Below are positions 15,724 to 24,899 of a stretch of DNA of 64,000 nt, piece by piece. Origin of the DNA: Haloferax sp046557615. Lineage in GTDB: Archaea; Halobacteriota; Halobacteria; Halobacteriales; Haloferacaceae. The DNA lies in NCBI RefSeq assembly GCF_046557615.1, contig NZ_JBKIII010000001.1, positions 1 through 64,000 of the forward strand, read 5' to 3'. The notes under the pieces were generated by a model that saw only the letters and a program-made list of their open reading frames with translations, had not been told where the DNA came from and made no database searches. Made by a program: the position numbers and the translations under genes. Each line of letters begins with the position of its first letter. The stretch's first letter is position 1.

Positions 15724-16496
15724 TGCCCGTTTCGGACTCCGTCTCCCGACCCGATTCCGACGCCGACGGCGACCGACTGCCGATAAACGAACTCTTCGCG
15801 TCGCTCCAAGGAGAAGGCAAGCTCGCTGGTGTTCCGAGTACCTTCGTCCGGACGAGTGGTTGTAACCTCCGCTGCTGGTTCTGTGATTCGTATCATACCT
15901 CGTGGGAACCGACGCACGCGTGGATGACCGTCGAAGATATCGTCGCGGAAGTCGGCGAACTCGCCCCATCACACGTCGTCGTCACCGGCGGCGAACCGCT
16001 CATCCACGAGGAGACGAGTGCGCTTCTGTCCGAACTCTCCGACGACTATCACCTCACCGTGGAGACGAACGGAACGCTCGAAACCGACGCGCCCGTCGAT
16101 TTAGCGAGCATCAGCCCCAAACTCGCGTCTTCGACCCCAACACCCGAAAATGCCCCCGAAGGCACTGATCCCGGTGTTTGGACCGACAAGCACGAAACCG
16201 AGCGTATCGACCTCGATTCGCTCTCGTCGCTCATCGAACACGCCGACGACTTCCAACTCAAGTTCGTCGTCACCGGCCCCGACGACATGCCGGAAATCGA
16301 AACGCTCGTTTCAGACGTTCGCGGCGTTACAAACCACGCAGTCCGCGATTCTGATGTTCTGCTCATGCCCGAAGGCCAAACTCGCGAGGCACTCGAAGGG
16401 AGCAGAACCGCCGTCGCCGACCTCGCCGCCGAGTTCGGCTATCGCTACACGCCACGACTCCACGTCGATTTGTGGAACGACGCACCGGAGACGTAA
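15723..16496 (+). CDS. queE: 7-carboxy-7-deazaguanine synthase
   Basis: A radical SAM enzyme that contracts the pterin ring of the queD product to 7-carboxy-7-deazaguanine. It begins with NELFASLQGEGKLAGVPSTFVR, then the cluster ligands in CNLRCWFC (the CxxxCxxC signature of radical SAM enzymes). VVVTGGEPL and the later LKFVVTG strands complete the small barrel. At 257 residues it has normal length. It overlaps queD by one base, and an 18-bp tandem duplication separates it from queC. Confidence 0.94.
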   Translation: MPVSDSVSRPDSDADGDRLPINELFASLQGEGKLAGVPSTFVRTSGCNLRCWFCDSYHTSWEPTHAWMTVEDIVAEVGELAPSHVVVTGGEPLIHEETSALLSELSDDYHLTVETNGTLETDAPVDLASISPKLASSTPTPENAPEGTDPGVWTDKHETERIDLDSLSSLIEHADDFQLKFVVTGPDDMPEIETLVSDVRGVTNHAVRDSDVLLMPEGQTREALEGSRTAVADLAAEFGYRYTPRLHVDLWNDAPET

Positions 16497-16504
16497 CCGT
16501 AACC

Positions 16505-16540
16505 CACCGTTCCACGACCACACACCGTTCCACGACCACA
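16505..16540. repeat. Perfect 18-bp tandem duplication between queE and queC
   Basis: CACCGTTCCACGACCACA occurs twice without spacer at 16505-16522 and 16523-16540. It fills most of the 57-base gap and adds no Shine-Dalgarno sequence. It looks like a recent slippage duplication. Confidence 0.9.
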
Positions 16541-16553
16541 CTTCCATCAAACC

Positions 16554-17264
16554 ATGACCGAATCTGACTCACACAAACGCGCCGTCGTTCTCCTCTCCGG
16601 CGGCATGGACAGCGCGACGACTGCCTACGAAGCCAAAGCACGCGGCTACGACATCTACGCGCTCCACACCTCCTACGGGCAGAAAACCGAGTCCAAAGAG
16701 TACGACTGCGCTCGCGCACTCGCTGACGAACTCGATGCGAAGGACTTCCTCCACATCGAGACGAGTCACCTGAAGCAAATCGGCGCGTCTTCGCTCACTG
16801 ACGACTCGATGGACGTCGAAGACGCAGACCTCGATTCCGAGGAGATTCCGACCTCGTACGTCCCCTTCCGTAACGCCAACTTGCTCTCGATGGCCGTCTC
16901 CTACGCCGAAGCGAACGACTGCGACGCCGTCTTCGTCGGTGCGCACTCCGAAGACTACTCGGGTTACCCCGACTGCCGCCCCGAGTTCTTCGAGGCCTTC
17001 GAAGCGATGGTCGATGTCGGAACCAAGCCCGAAACGAACATCTCGCTGGAGGTTCCGTTCGTCAACGACTCCAAGACCGATATCGCCCGCCGCGGTCTCG
17101 AACTCAACGTTCCCTTCGAACACACGTGGTCCTGCTACCGTGCCGAAGAACCCGCTTGCGGCACTTGTGACTCGTGTGCCTTCCGTTTGCAGGCGTTTCA
17201 GAACCTCGGCGAGCGCGACCCGATTCCGTACGCCGAGCGTCCGGAGTACGTCGAATCGGCCTGA
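16554..17264 (+). CDS. queC: 7-cyano-7-deazaguanine (preQ0) synthase
   Basis: This enzyme uses ATP and ammonia to turn 7-carboxy-7-deazaguanine into preQ0, which archaeal TGT inserts at position 15 of tRNA. The 236 residues show the PP-loop VLLSGGMDSATT near the N-terminus, VPFRNANLLSMA, and the C-terminal zinc site CYRAEEPACGTCDSC. Length and motifs are typical. A T-rich tract (about 17267-17275) just after the stop could terminate the que operon. Confidence 0.95.
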   Translation: MTESDSHKRAVVLLSGGMDSATTAYEAKARGYDIYALHTSYGQKTESKEYDCARALADELDAKDFLHIETSHLKQIGASSLTDDSMDVEDADLDSEEIPTSYVPFRNANLLSMAVSYAEANDCDAVFVGAHSEDYSGYPDCRPEFFEAFEAMVDVGTKPETNISLEVPFVNDSKTDIARRGLELNVPFEHTWSCYRAEEPACGTCDSCAFRLQAFQNLGERDPIPYAERPEYVESA

Positions 17265-17345
17265 ATCTGTTTTTGTTCTTCCGTCGTCGGTCGTCACTCT
17301 GTCACCGACCCGTTCTTTTTCACCTCTCCATGCACACCTGTCACA

Positions 17346-18101
17346 ATGACAGACGAAAAACGAGCGACGGCCAGCCACTTCGGACAGGCGGCAGACTCGT
17401 ACTTCGAAAGCGAGGTGCATCGACTGGGCGAGGACCGTCACACGCTCGGCTCGTGGTGCGCCGACTCGACTCGCGCGCTCGATATCGCAACCGGCGCGGG
17501 CCACACCGCGGGTGCAGTCGCAAACGCAGGAGTCCCGAACGTCGTCGCCAGTGACCTCGCACCCGAGATGGTCGCAACCGCCGTTCGTGAGTATCCTGTC
17601 GCTGGACTCGTCGCCGACGCGGAGCGACTGCCCTTCGCCGACGAGTCGTTCGATGCCGTAACCTGTCGCATCGCGGCCCACCACTTCCCCGACCCGGAAG
17701 CCTTCGTCGCCGAGGCCGCTCGCGTCCTCGAACCGGGTGGTGTCCTCGCCTTCGAGGATAACGTCGCTCCAGAAGACACTTCGCTCGCCGACTTTCTCAA
17801 CGGGGTCGAACGCCTGCGCGACCCGACACACGTCGAACTATACTCCATCTCACAGTGGCGCGAGTGGTTCGAAGATGCAGGACTCGAAGTCGAAGCAGTC
17901 GAATCGGCGGCCATCACGCTCGAATTCGGCCCGTGGGTCGAACGAACCAGCGTCGCCGAAGACGACATCGCCGAATTGGAGCGTCGCTTCCGTGAGGCAC
18001 CCGAGGGCGCACACGAATTGTTCGACGTCGAATTCGACGGCGATTCAGTCGTCTCCTTCGCCAATCCGAAGGCACTGATTCGAGCGCGAAAACGAGACTG
18101 A
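17346..18101 (+). CDS. Class I SAM-dependent methyltransferase
   Basis: A Rossmann-fold methyltransferase of the UbiE/type-11 group, 251 residues. Motif I is ALDIATGAGHTAGAVA (about residues 39-54), followed by VVASDLAPEM, an acidic loop ADAERLPFADESFDAVTCRIAAHHF and VLEPGGVLAFEDN. The C-terminus contributes helices for the acceptor, which cannot be predicted; metabolites such as quinones or small thiols are usual for this group. It stands alone between queC and the convergent PHP gene. Confidence 0.88.
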   Translation: MTDEKRATASHFGQAADSYFESEVHRLGEDRHTLGSWCADSTRALDIATGAGHTAGAVANAGVPNVVASDLAPEMVATAVREYPVAGLVADAERLPFADESFDAVTCRIAAHHFPDPEAFVAEAARVLEPGGVLAFEDNVAPEDTSLADFLNGVERLRDPTHVELYSISQWREWFEDAGLEVEAVESAAITLEFGPWVERTSVAEDDIAELERRFREAPEGAHELFDVEFDGDSVVSFANPKALIRARKRD

Positions 18102-18179
18102 CGATACTGCTCGTTGAACCGTCTGCTATCGTGCCGCAGTGTTAGTCTACCTCCGCCTCGTCTGCGACCGCCTCGCGGT

Positions 18180-18830
18180 CTATACGTGGCCTTTCTCTTC
18201 GTGAATCCGATTGTAGACGACACCGAGCGCCCGGAAGAGCGGCCCGTTTCGGGCGACCGGCTCGACGCGACCGTTCTCGATGGCGCGGACGACCGCTTCC
18301 GGGGTGAACTCGTCGGCGTCGATTCTGGTCGAAAGCCGTCCCACTTCGAACGGGAAGTGTGCATCGCTCCCGCCGACGAGCGAGAGGTTTCGTTCCTCGG
18401 CGATTCGTTCGATTTCGCGGCGGTGTTCTGGATGTTTGCCGTTGACCTCGATTGCGTCGAAGTCGGCGTCACTCTCTTTGAGCGTGCTGTTTCGGAATGG
18501 ATGGGCGATAATAGTCGCACAGCCGTGGTCGTGTGCAAGTTCGACTGCCTCGTGCGGGGTGAGTTCGCCGGAAACAGTATCGCGTGGTGGGTTCGGACCG
18601 ACGACGAGCAAGTGGCCCTGTGTGGTCGAGATTTCGATACCCGGAATGCAGGCGTCGCTCACAATCGTCGCGGGTCGGAAGAAGTCGTGATTCGTGATTG
18701 CGATGCCGTCGAGTCCCCGAGCAGTGGCTACTTTGAGCGTCGCACGCGCCCCGTACGGGTCGAATCCCGCGGCAACCCCCGGCTTTTGATGGAAGAATCG
18801 GCTGTGGGTGTGGAGGTCGCAGTCGAACAT
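18180..18830 (-). CDS. PHP-domain metal-dependent phosphoesterase
   Basis: A 216-residue PHP-fold hydrolase. Metal ligands are visible in DLHTHSRFF near the N-terminus, AITNHDFF, GIEIST, IIAHPFRN and GGSDAHFP, in family order. Relatives hydrolyse small phosphoesters or nucleotides. I start at MFDCDLHTHS (ATG 18830) because the HxH motif is N-terminal in the family; the long frame upstream overlaps the kinase on the other strand. The arrangement with the lipid kinase-like gene is divergent. Confidence 0.85.
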   Translation of the reverse strand: MFDCDLHTHSRFFHQKPGVAAGFDPYGARATLKVATARGLDGIAITNHDFFRPATIVSDACIPGIEISTTQGHLLVVGPNPPRDTVSGELTPHEAVELAHDHGCATIIAHPFRNSTLKESDADFDAIEVNGKHPEHRREIERIAEERNLSLVGGSDAHFPFEVGRLSTRIDADEFTPEAVVRAIENGRVEPVARNGPLFRALGVVYNRIHEEKGHV

Positions 18831-18918
18831 AGTTGCATTCCACGAGCAACGATAATAAAACAGCAGTGTCACCTTCGCCGCCGGTACGCATTTCAAAAGC
18901 GGCGGTGAGTAGGTGATA

Positions 18919-19842
18919 ATGACTGAGCCCACTCGCGTCGTCGTTCGAAACCCGAACAGTGGCAACGGAAAACGAACGATGCAGGCGTTGAAGCACGCGA
19001 CAGAGCGCGGATGGGAAGTCCTCGATAGCGAGGGCGGAGACCACACCGTCGAACTCGCCGCGCAAGCGGCCGAATACGCAGACACAGTGATTGCGTGTGG
19101 TGGCGACGGAACGCTGAACAAGACGGTAAAAGGCGTCTTAGATGCAGGAAAACTCGACGAGGTTTCGCTCGGTATCATCCCCGCAGGCACCGGCAACGAC
19201 TTCGCGGACAACATCGGTATCCGTGGCGTCGAACACGCGTTCTCGGTCATCGAATCCGGCGAGAAGCGACAGTTGGACCTCGGAATGGCGAACGGACGGC
19301 CGTTTCTCAACTCGTGTGTGTGCGGACTAACCGCCGAATCCAGCGCAAAGACCTCTCGCCGTCTCAAGCGTCGATTGGGTGTGCTGGCGTACGTCCTCAC
19401 GACGCTCTCGGTCGCTCGCACGTTCGAAGCGCCGTCCATGTGGGTCTCTGTTGGCCCTGACCGAGACCCTGCGTGGTCTGGTGAAGCACTGATGTTGCTC
19501 GTTGGCAACGGGCGACGGTTCCCCGGCGAACGGATGCGACAGGCGAATATGGAGGATGGAATGGTGAACGCCGTCATCATCAAGGACGCTCCGGCACTCG
19601 ACTACCTCTCGAAAGGAGCAGCAGATAGACTGCTTCGCCGTCAAGCGAGCCACCTCACCCGCGTGAAGAGTTCGCACCTGCACGTCACGACCGATGGCGA
19701 ACCGGTACAGTTCAGCCTCGATGGCGAGATAATCGAAACCGACGAACTGACTATCGACACTCGTCCCGGCTCGATGGAATTTTTCGTCGGCGAGCGCTAC
19801 GACCCCGACCCCGAAGAGTGGAGTAGGACGACGCCACGTTGA
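18919..19842 (+). CDS. Diacylglycerol/lipid kinase family protein
   Basis: A YegS/DAGK-like kinase that probably phosphorylates a lipid alcohol. The 307 residues contain NPNSGNGKR at the N-terminus, the nucleotide-binding GGDGTLN (about residue 60), PAGTGNDFA (about 90) and a C-terminal beta-rich domain with SLDGE. Haloarchaea have archaeol lipids, so the acceptor is not diacylglycerol itself and may be an archaeal lipid intermediate. I start at ATG 18919; GTG 18913 would add two residues. The gene is divergent from the PHP gene. Confidence 0.88.
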   Translation: MTEPTRVVVRNPNSGNGKRTMQALKHATERGWEVLDSEGGDHTVELAAQAAEYADTVIACGGDGTLNKTVKGVLDAGKLDEVSLGIIPAGTGNDFADNIGIRGVEHAFSVIESGEKRQLDLGMANGRPFLNSCVCGLTAESSAKTSRRLKRRLGVLAYVLTTLSVARTFEAPSMWVSVGPDRDPAWSGEALMLLVGNGRRFPGERMRQANMEDGMVNAVIIKDAPALDYLSKGAADRLLRRQASHLTRVKSSHLHVTTDGEPVQFSLDGEIIETDELTIDTRPGSMEFFVGERYDPDPEEWSRTTPR

Positions 19843-19912
19843 GCAGTCGGCCGCTTTTCGCGCTTCTCCGTCTCCCCAACCCTCATTTGTCTTCACACCG
19901 TAGCTGAGTGAC

Positions 19913-20467
19913 ATGACGCAAGTCGTAATCGTTGGTGGCGGAGCAGCAGGACTGTCTGCGGGACTGTTCGCTTCGAAGAACGGCCTCGACACGCACGTCT
20001 TCGACACCGACAAGACGTGGCTCCACAAGGCACACCTGTTCAACTACCTCGGCCTCGACTCGAAAGACGGGACCGAATTCCTCGAAGATTCACGCGAACA
20101 AGTCGAGAGTTTTGGCGCGGAAATCCACGAGGCGGAAGTCACGTCGGTCGAACGTGCGGAAGATGGCTTTGTCGTCACTGCCGACGGCAAGGAGTACGAA
20201 GCAACGTACGTCGTCCTCGCAACCGGCGCAAAGCGTGACCTCGCCGAGCAACTCGGCTGTGCGTTCACCGACGAGAACGTCGTCGATGTGGACGTGACGA
20301 TGGAGACGAGCATCGAGAACGTCTACGCCACAGGTGCGATGGTTCGCGCCGAAGAGTGGCAAGCCATCATCTCGGCGGGCGACGGTGCGGCCGCCGCGCT
20401 CAACATCCTGACCAAAGAGAAAGGCGAGCACTTCCACGACTTCGATACGCCCGCTGACGCCGAATAG
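19913..20467 (+). CDS. Short FAD-dependent pyridine nucleotide-disulfide-type oxidoreductase
   Basis: The 184 residues begin with a dinucleotide-binding GGGAAGLSAGLFA motif, contain ATYVVLATGA and end with the second FAD signature VYATGAMV plus an AIISAGDGAAAALNIL helix. It resembles the FAD half of thioredoxin reductase without the NADPH domain and without a CxxC pair, so it is not a classical thioredoxin reductase. Such short forms are known in haloarchaea; the electron donor and acceptor are unknown. Confidence 0.8.
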   Translation: MTQVVIVGGGAAGLSAGLFASKNGLDTHVFDTDKTWLHKAHLFNYLGLDSKDGTEFLEDSREQVESFGAEIHEAEVTSVERAEDGFVVTADGKEYEATYVVLATGAKRDLAEQLGCAFTDENVVDVDVTMETSIENVYATGAMVRAEEWQAIISAGDGAAAALNILTKEKGEHFHDFDTPADAE

Positions 20468-20546
20468 TCGCGGACGCGCACACTGTTGAAGCGCTCGCTC
20501 TCACCCACGTTTTCAAACTGCGTACTCTCAACTGCGTGTTCTCCAC

Positions 20547-20852
20547 TCAGGGATGCTTCGCCGCGAGTACGTCCACGTGGTCTATCTGTGGTTCTTCTGC
20601 CAGCAACTCGTCGGCGTTCTCCATCAGCGCCGCCGCGATGTCCCCGTCGAGGTGGGCCTGACGGGCATCTTCGTCCGGGAACGTATCGAAGATGCCGAAG
20701 GTGGTCTCGTCGAAACGGAGCGCGAACCACGTGGTCGTCCCTTGTTCGTCCTCGGCCATGGGCAACGCAGATTCGAGGAATTCGGCGACTTCGTCGGCCT
20801 TCTCGGGCTTGGCTTTCAGGCGCGCTTGGAGCGCGTATACTGAGTTAGACAT
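20547..20852 (-). CDS. Putative quinol monooxygenase (ABM family)
   Basis: About 101 residues with the dimeric alpha/beta-barrel pattern of YgiN-type antibiotic-biosynthesis monooxygenases: VYALQARLKAKPEKADEVAEFL, TTTWFALRFDETTFGIFDTF and ARQAHLDGDIAAALMENADELL. The start MSNSVYAL (ATG 20852) places the first strand at the N-terminus; the upstream ATG at 20888 would add an unrelated Cys-containing dozen residues. The gene is convergent with the FAD protein. Confidence 0.8.
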   Translation of the reverse strand: MSNSVYALQARLKAKPEKADEVAEFLESALPMAEDEQGTTTWFALRFDETTFGIFDTFPDEDARQAHLDGDIAAALMENADELLAEEPQIDHVDVLAAKHP

Positions 20853-20925
20853 TCCGCAGGTACTATCGACTGGCAAACACATAAGCACGGGTTACAGCGG
20901 TTAGGACGCCTGAATTACTCCAGTA

Positions 20926-21795
20926 CTAGCCCGTTTCGACCAACACGACGCCAGCGACGACCAGCGCACCACCGAAAACCGTCACGAGCGTCACGGGTTC
21001 GCCCAGCACGATTGCACCCAGTGCGAGCGTCCCGGCGGGTTCGAACGTACTGACGATACTGGCTCTGCTCGCACCGATACGCGACATCCCGGCGAAGAAC
21101 GTGAAGATAGGAATCGCCGTCGCAAACACGCCGATAGCGACGACGATTGCCCACGACGACAGTTCGGTCGGCATGTGCAGTTGCCCGGTGAATCCGCCGA
21201 AGATGACGAAGGAGGCGGCGGCCGCAGGAAGAACGTGTGCCGTCAACGTGCGCGAATCGACCGTCGTGAGCGCCTGTCTGCCGATGACGATGTAGAGCGC
21301 GTAGACGACGGCCGCGCCGAGGACGATGCAGACGCCGCGAATATCGACGCCGCTGGGGTCGGCACCGGCGATGAGGACGACCCCCGAGAGTGCAACCGCG
21401 AGCGCGGCGACCGTCTTCGGCGTCACGGGTTCGTCGAGGACGGCGATACTCAAGCCCACGACGATGACGGGGTAGGTGTAGAGGACGATACCGACGAGTC
21501 CCGCAGTCAGGTACTCCAAGCCGAGAAAGTAGAGCGCGCTCATCGTCGCGTAGCCGAGCCCGCCGAGGCCGAGACCGATGAGGAGCGACCGACCCGAGAG
21601 CATCCGCAACTCGCCGCGAACTCCTAACCAGCCCCAGACGAACAGCGTTGCGACCGAAAATCGCAGTGCGAGGACGGTTGGAATCGTCAACCCTGCGGCA
21701 CCCGCAAGCTTGCCGAGGACGCCGAGTGTCCCGAAGCTAATCGCTGAGAGGGCAACGAGTCCGGTTCCGAGTCGGTCGCTCACTGTTCGGGTCAC
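20926..21795 (-). CDS. EamA/DMT-family transporter
   Basis: An integral membrane protein of 289 residues with about ten hydrophobic helices arranged as two EamA repeats (first around 10-140, second around 150-285). Typical segments are FGTLGVLGKLAG, LIGLGLGGLGYATMSALYFLGLE and LGEPVTLVTVFGGALVVAGVVL. It probably exports or imports a small metabolite, not identifiable. It is divergent from a second DMT gene with a 52-base gap, so the promoters lie very close together. Confidence 0.9.
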   Translation of the reverse strand: MTRTVSDRLGTGLVALSAISFGTLGVLGKLAGAAGLTIPTVLALRFSVATLFVWGWLGVRGELRMLSGRSLLIGLGLGGLGYATMSALYFLGLEYLTAGLVGIVLYTYPVIVVGLSIAVLDEPVTPKTVAALAVALSGVVLIAGADPSGVDIRGVCIVLGAAVVYALYIVIGRQALTTVDSRTLTAHVLPAAAASFVIFGGFTGQLHMPTELSSWAIVVAIGVFATAIPIFTFFAGMSRIGASRASIVSTFEPAGTLALGAIVLGEPVTLVTVFGGALVVAGVVLVETG

Positions 21796-21847
21796 CTCAG
21801 TCGAGCGAGTAAAGTAATGCGCAAGCGGTAAGCGTACTGTTTGTGTC

Positions 21848-22750
21848 GTGCGAACTGTGACCGAGGCTCCATCGCCATCGATTTCTCCTTACACCGCACT
21901 CAGCGTCGCCGTACTCGCGGTGAGTACCAGCGCGATTCTCGTCCGCTGGAGTACCGCGCCGAGTCTCATCAAAGCGTTCTACCGCGTCGTCTTCACCGTC
22001 GCTCTTCTCGCACCTGTCGCTTTCACTCGATACCGCGACGAGTTCTCGCTCATCTCGCGTCGTGACCTCGTCTTCGCGACGGGCGCGGGCGTCGCACTCG
22101 CTGCCCACTTCGCCTCGTGGTTCGAGAGCCTCAACCACACGACGGTTGCGGCGAGTGTGACCCTCGTCCAAGCACAACCGCTCTTCGTCGTCGTGGGCGC
22201 GTGGGCACTCCTCGACGAGCGAGTGAATCGGCGCATCGTCGTCGGAATCGCTATCGCACTCGGTGGGATGGTCGTGATGTCTGTCTCGGACTTCTTGACG
22301 CCCAGCGGCGCACCACAGCCGTTGCTCGGAAATGCTCTCGCGGTCGTGGGCGCGATAACCGCCGCCGCCTACGTTCTCACCGGTCGGAGTGTTCGAAGCC
22401 GAGTCTCGCTCGTTCCCTACGTCGTCGTGGTCTACTCTGTCTGTGCGCTCGCGCTCGGCGTCGTCATTCTCGGCCGTGGCGACCCGCTGGTTGGATATCC
22501 CGCACGTGAGTGGATACTCTTTTTCGCCATGGCAGTCGGTCCCGGTATCTTCGGCCACACGGTCATCAACTGGGCGCTCGCGCACGTCGAATCGAGTGTC
22601 GTCTCCGTCTCGCTCCTCGGTGAACCGGTAGGAAGCACACTCCTCGCACTCGTTCTCTTGAGTGAGATTCCGACAGTCCCGACGCTCGTCGGTGGTGCTG
22701 TCGTCCTCGGTGGTATCTATGTCACCGCCTCGTCGTCGGTTGCCACGTGA
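21848..22750 (+). CDS. EamA/DMT-family transporter
   Basis: A 300-residue membrane protein with ten predicted helices in two EamA halves; YTALSVAVLAVSTSAILVRW and AAYVLTGRSVRSR fall in helices 1 and 6, and LLGEPVGSTLLALVLLSEIP is the characteristic late motif. The start is GTG at 21848. It is not a close copy of its divergent neighbour. Substrate unknown. Confidence 0.9.
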   Translation: MRTVTEAPSPSISPYTALSVAVLAVSTSAILVRWSTAPSLIKAFYRVVFTVALLAPVAFTRYRDEFSLISRRDLVFATGAGVALAAHFASWFESLNHTTVAASVTLVQAQPLFVVVGAWALLDERVNRRIVVGIAIALGGMVVMSVSDFLTPSGAPQPLLGNALAVVGAITAAAYVLTGRSVRSRVSLVPYVVVVYSVCALALGVVILGRGDPLVGYPAREWILFFAMAVGPGIFGHTVINWALAHVESSVVSVSLLGEPVGSTLLALVLLSEIPTVPTLVGGAVVLGGIYVTASSSVAT

Positions 22751-22862
22751 TTCTCAGAACTCCTCACAAAATAACACTCACTTGGAATTATTATTCAACA
22801 CACCGTATCAGTGTTGATAACCACGTCAAAACGCTCATTAGTGCCAGCGAAACCTAGACTGT

Positions 22863-24899
22863 ATGGATGGTGGCTCAGGGACCGATGTCCACGTTCTTCA
22901 CGTTGACGACGAGCCAAACCTCACAGACCTCGTTGCGGTATTTCTCGAACGTGAGGCCGGTGAGACGTCGCTCTCGGTCACCACATCGAACGACGGATTG
23001 GAAGCACTCGACTTGCTCCGCGAAGCGGCGTTCGACTGTGTCGTCTCCGACTACGATATGCCGAGTATCGACGGTCTCGAATTTCTCCGTGCAGTTCGAA
23101 CTGAACACCCCGATTTGCCGTTTATTCTCTTCACCGGCAAAGGCTCCGAAGAAGTCGCCCGCGACGCATTCCGCGTCGGCGCGACAGACTATATGCAGAA
23201 AGACACGGGTACCGACCAGTACACCGTACTCGCAAATAGGGTCCTCAACGCCGTCTCCCAATCACGGGCACAGGCCGCATCCGAACGATACGGGATGGCT
23301 ATCGAAGCACTCGACAGCGCCGTCTACACGCTCGATACCGATGGCACGTTCGTCTCCGTCGATAGCGTGTTCTGTGAACTAACTGGCTACGACCGCGAAA
23401 GCGTCCTCGGTAAACACGTCACCGACCTCGCCGCCGACGGGAACGAACTCCAATCTGCGCTCACAGCCGCGCTGTTGGACGATGCATCCGAAGCAACCCG
23501 ATTCGAAGCCGTATTCGAAGCCGGGCCAAACTACCTCCGGCCCGAGACTGAAATCCTGTGTGAGGGCCACCTCACGGTTCGCTCGACCGACGACGACCTG
23601 AGTATCCTCGGGACGTTGCAAGACGTGACCGACCGTCGCCGCCAACAAGAGCGCCTCACTTACGAGACTCGATTACAGGACGCCGTACTCGACACGTCGA
23701 CGTCGTTGACGAGCGCCGAAGCCGACGAAATCGGCACGAAAATCGAGTGGACACTCCAGACACTCGGTGAAGCCGTTGGCCTCGACCGCTGTACGGTGTA
23801 TCGATACGACGAAGAGAGGCGTGCCGCCGCGTGTATCCACGACTGGCACGCCGACTCCGTCGTCGCACACCCGGAGCGTATCGGCATCGATGACGCCACG
23901 TGGTTGTTGTCCCGACTCGGTCGATTCGAAAACATCCGCATCCACCACACTGGCGAACTCCCACCGGAAGCAACGAAGACGAAAAAGCTCCTCAGAACGT
24001 CGGACACCGGTGGCTTCGTCGCCGTGCCGATGGTCAGCGATTGGACGCTCGTCGGTTTCGTCCTCTTCGACCACCTCGATGAGAGCCGTGCGTGGACCGA
24101 CATGGAGGTGGACCTGCTTCGAACGGTCGCAGACAACGTCTCGAACACACTCGCCCGCCAGCGTCGAGAGCGCGAACTCCGCCGTCAGAACGACCGCCTC
24201 GAAGAGTTCGCCTCGGTCGTCTCTCACGACCTCCGAAACCCCCTCAACATCGCAAAGGGGTTCGTCGAACTCGCCGCCGAAGAAGACGACGTGACGTATC
24301 TCTCTCGCTCGCTCGACGCACTCTCTCGAATGGATACGCTCCTCAACGACGTACTCACACTCGCCAGAGAGGGCAGAAAGGTGGGCGAAACCAACACCGT
24401 TTCTATCGACCAGATTGCCGAGCGTGCGTGGAGTACGGTCGAGACCGACCGCTCGAAACTCAGTATCGACTCCGAGTTCGATATCGTTCAGGCCGACCCT
24501 GGCCGTCTCCAACAGGCGTTCGAGAACCTCTTTCGTAATGCCATCCAGCACGGGTCTACGTACAATCACAGCGAAGCAGACGACATCGGAGACGCCGAGT
24601 CAGAAGACGCCGACTCACTGACGATTCACGTCGGTGCAACGCCGACCGGCTTTTATGTCGCCGACAACGGGCCGGGAATCCCCGAAGCAAAGCGAAAAAC
24701 CATCTTCGAACACGGCCACACGACCTCAGAGTCCGGGTCCGGATTCGGTCTCTCTATCGTCAAAGGCATCGTCGAAGCCCACGGATGGGAAATCGAGGCG
24801 ACCGAACCCGAACCGGACCTCGGCGGCGCTCGCTTCGAAATCGACATGGCCGCCGTTCACTCGGATGTGGACCGGCGCGTGAGTCCGCAGAACAACTAA
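22863..24899 (+). CDS. Hybrid sensor histidine kinase (REC-PAS-GAF-HisKA-HATPase)
   Basis: A soluble 678-residue signalling protein. A receiver domain (about 8-125; VLHVDDEPN, phospho-acceptor Asp about 63 in VVSDYDMPSIDG, lysine in FTGKGS) is followed by a PAS domain (about 140-270; ALDSAVYTLDTDGTFVSVD), a GAF domain (about 290-430) and a kinase core with H-box SVVSHDLRNPLNIAKG (His about 455), N-box ENLFRNAIQHG, G1 DNGPGIP and G2 GSGFGLSIVKGI. No membrane helix is seen, so it senses a cytoplasmic signal or is driven through its receiver. No separate regulator gene is adjacent. Its stop overlaps the convergent SRPBCC gene by four bases. Confidence 0.93.
   Translation: MDGGSGTDVHVLHVDDEPNLTDLVAVFLEREAGETSLSVTTSNDGLEALDLLREAAFDCVVSDYDMPSIDGLEFLRAVRTEHPDLPFILFTGKGSEEVARDAFRVGATDYMQKDTGTDQYTVLANRVLNAVSQSRAQAASERYGMAIEALDSAVYTLDTDGTFVSVDSVFCELTGYDRESVLGKHVTDLAADGNELQSALTAALLDDASEATRFEAVFEAGPNYLRPETEILCEGHLTVRSTDDDLSILGTLQDVTDRRRQQERLTYETRLQDAVLDTSTSLTSAEADEIGTKIEWTLQTLGEAVGLDRCTVYRYDEERRAAACIHDWHADSVVAHPERIGIDDATWLLSRLGRFENIRIHHTGELPPEATKTKKLLRTSDTGGFVAVPMVSDWTLVGFVLFDHLDESRAWTDMEVDLLRTVADNVSNTLARQRRERELRRQNDRLEEFASVVSHDLRNPLNIAKGFVELAAEEDDVTYLSRSLDALSRMDTLLNDVLTLAREGRKVGETNTVSIDQIAERAWSTVETDRSKLSIDSEFDIVQADPGRLQQAFENLFRNAIQHGSTYNHSEADDIGDAESEDADSLTIHVGATPTGFYVADNGPGIPEAKRKTIFEHGHTTSESGSGFGLSIVKGIVEAHGWEIEATEPEPDLGGARFEIDMAAVHSDVDRRVSPQNN

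Noticed and set aside
16569..17831. 420-codon minus-strand frame
   Set aside because: It is antisense to queC and the methyltransferase gene, both with family motifs.
18831..19583. N-terminal extension of the PHP gene to give a 467-residue protein
   Set aside because: The extension is antisense to the lipid kinase-like gene, and the PHP motif HxH should be close to the N-terminus.
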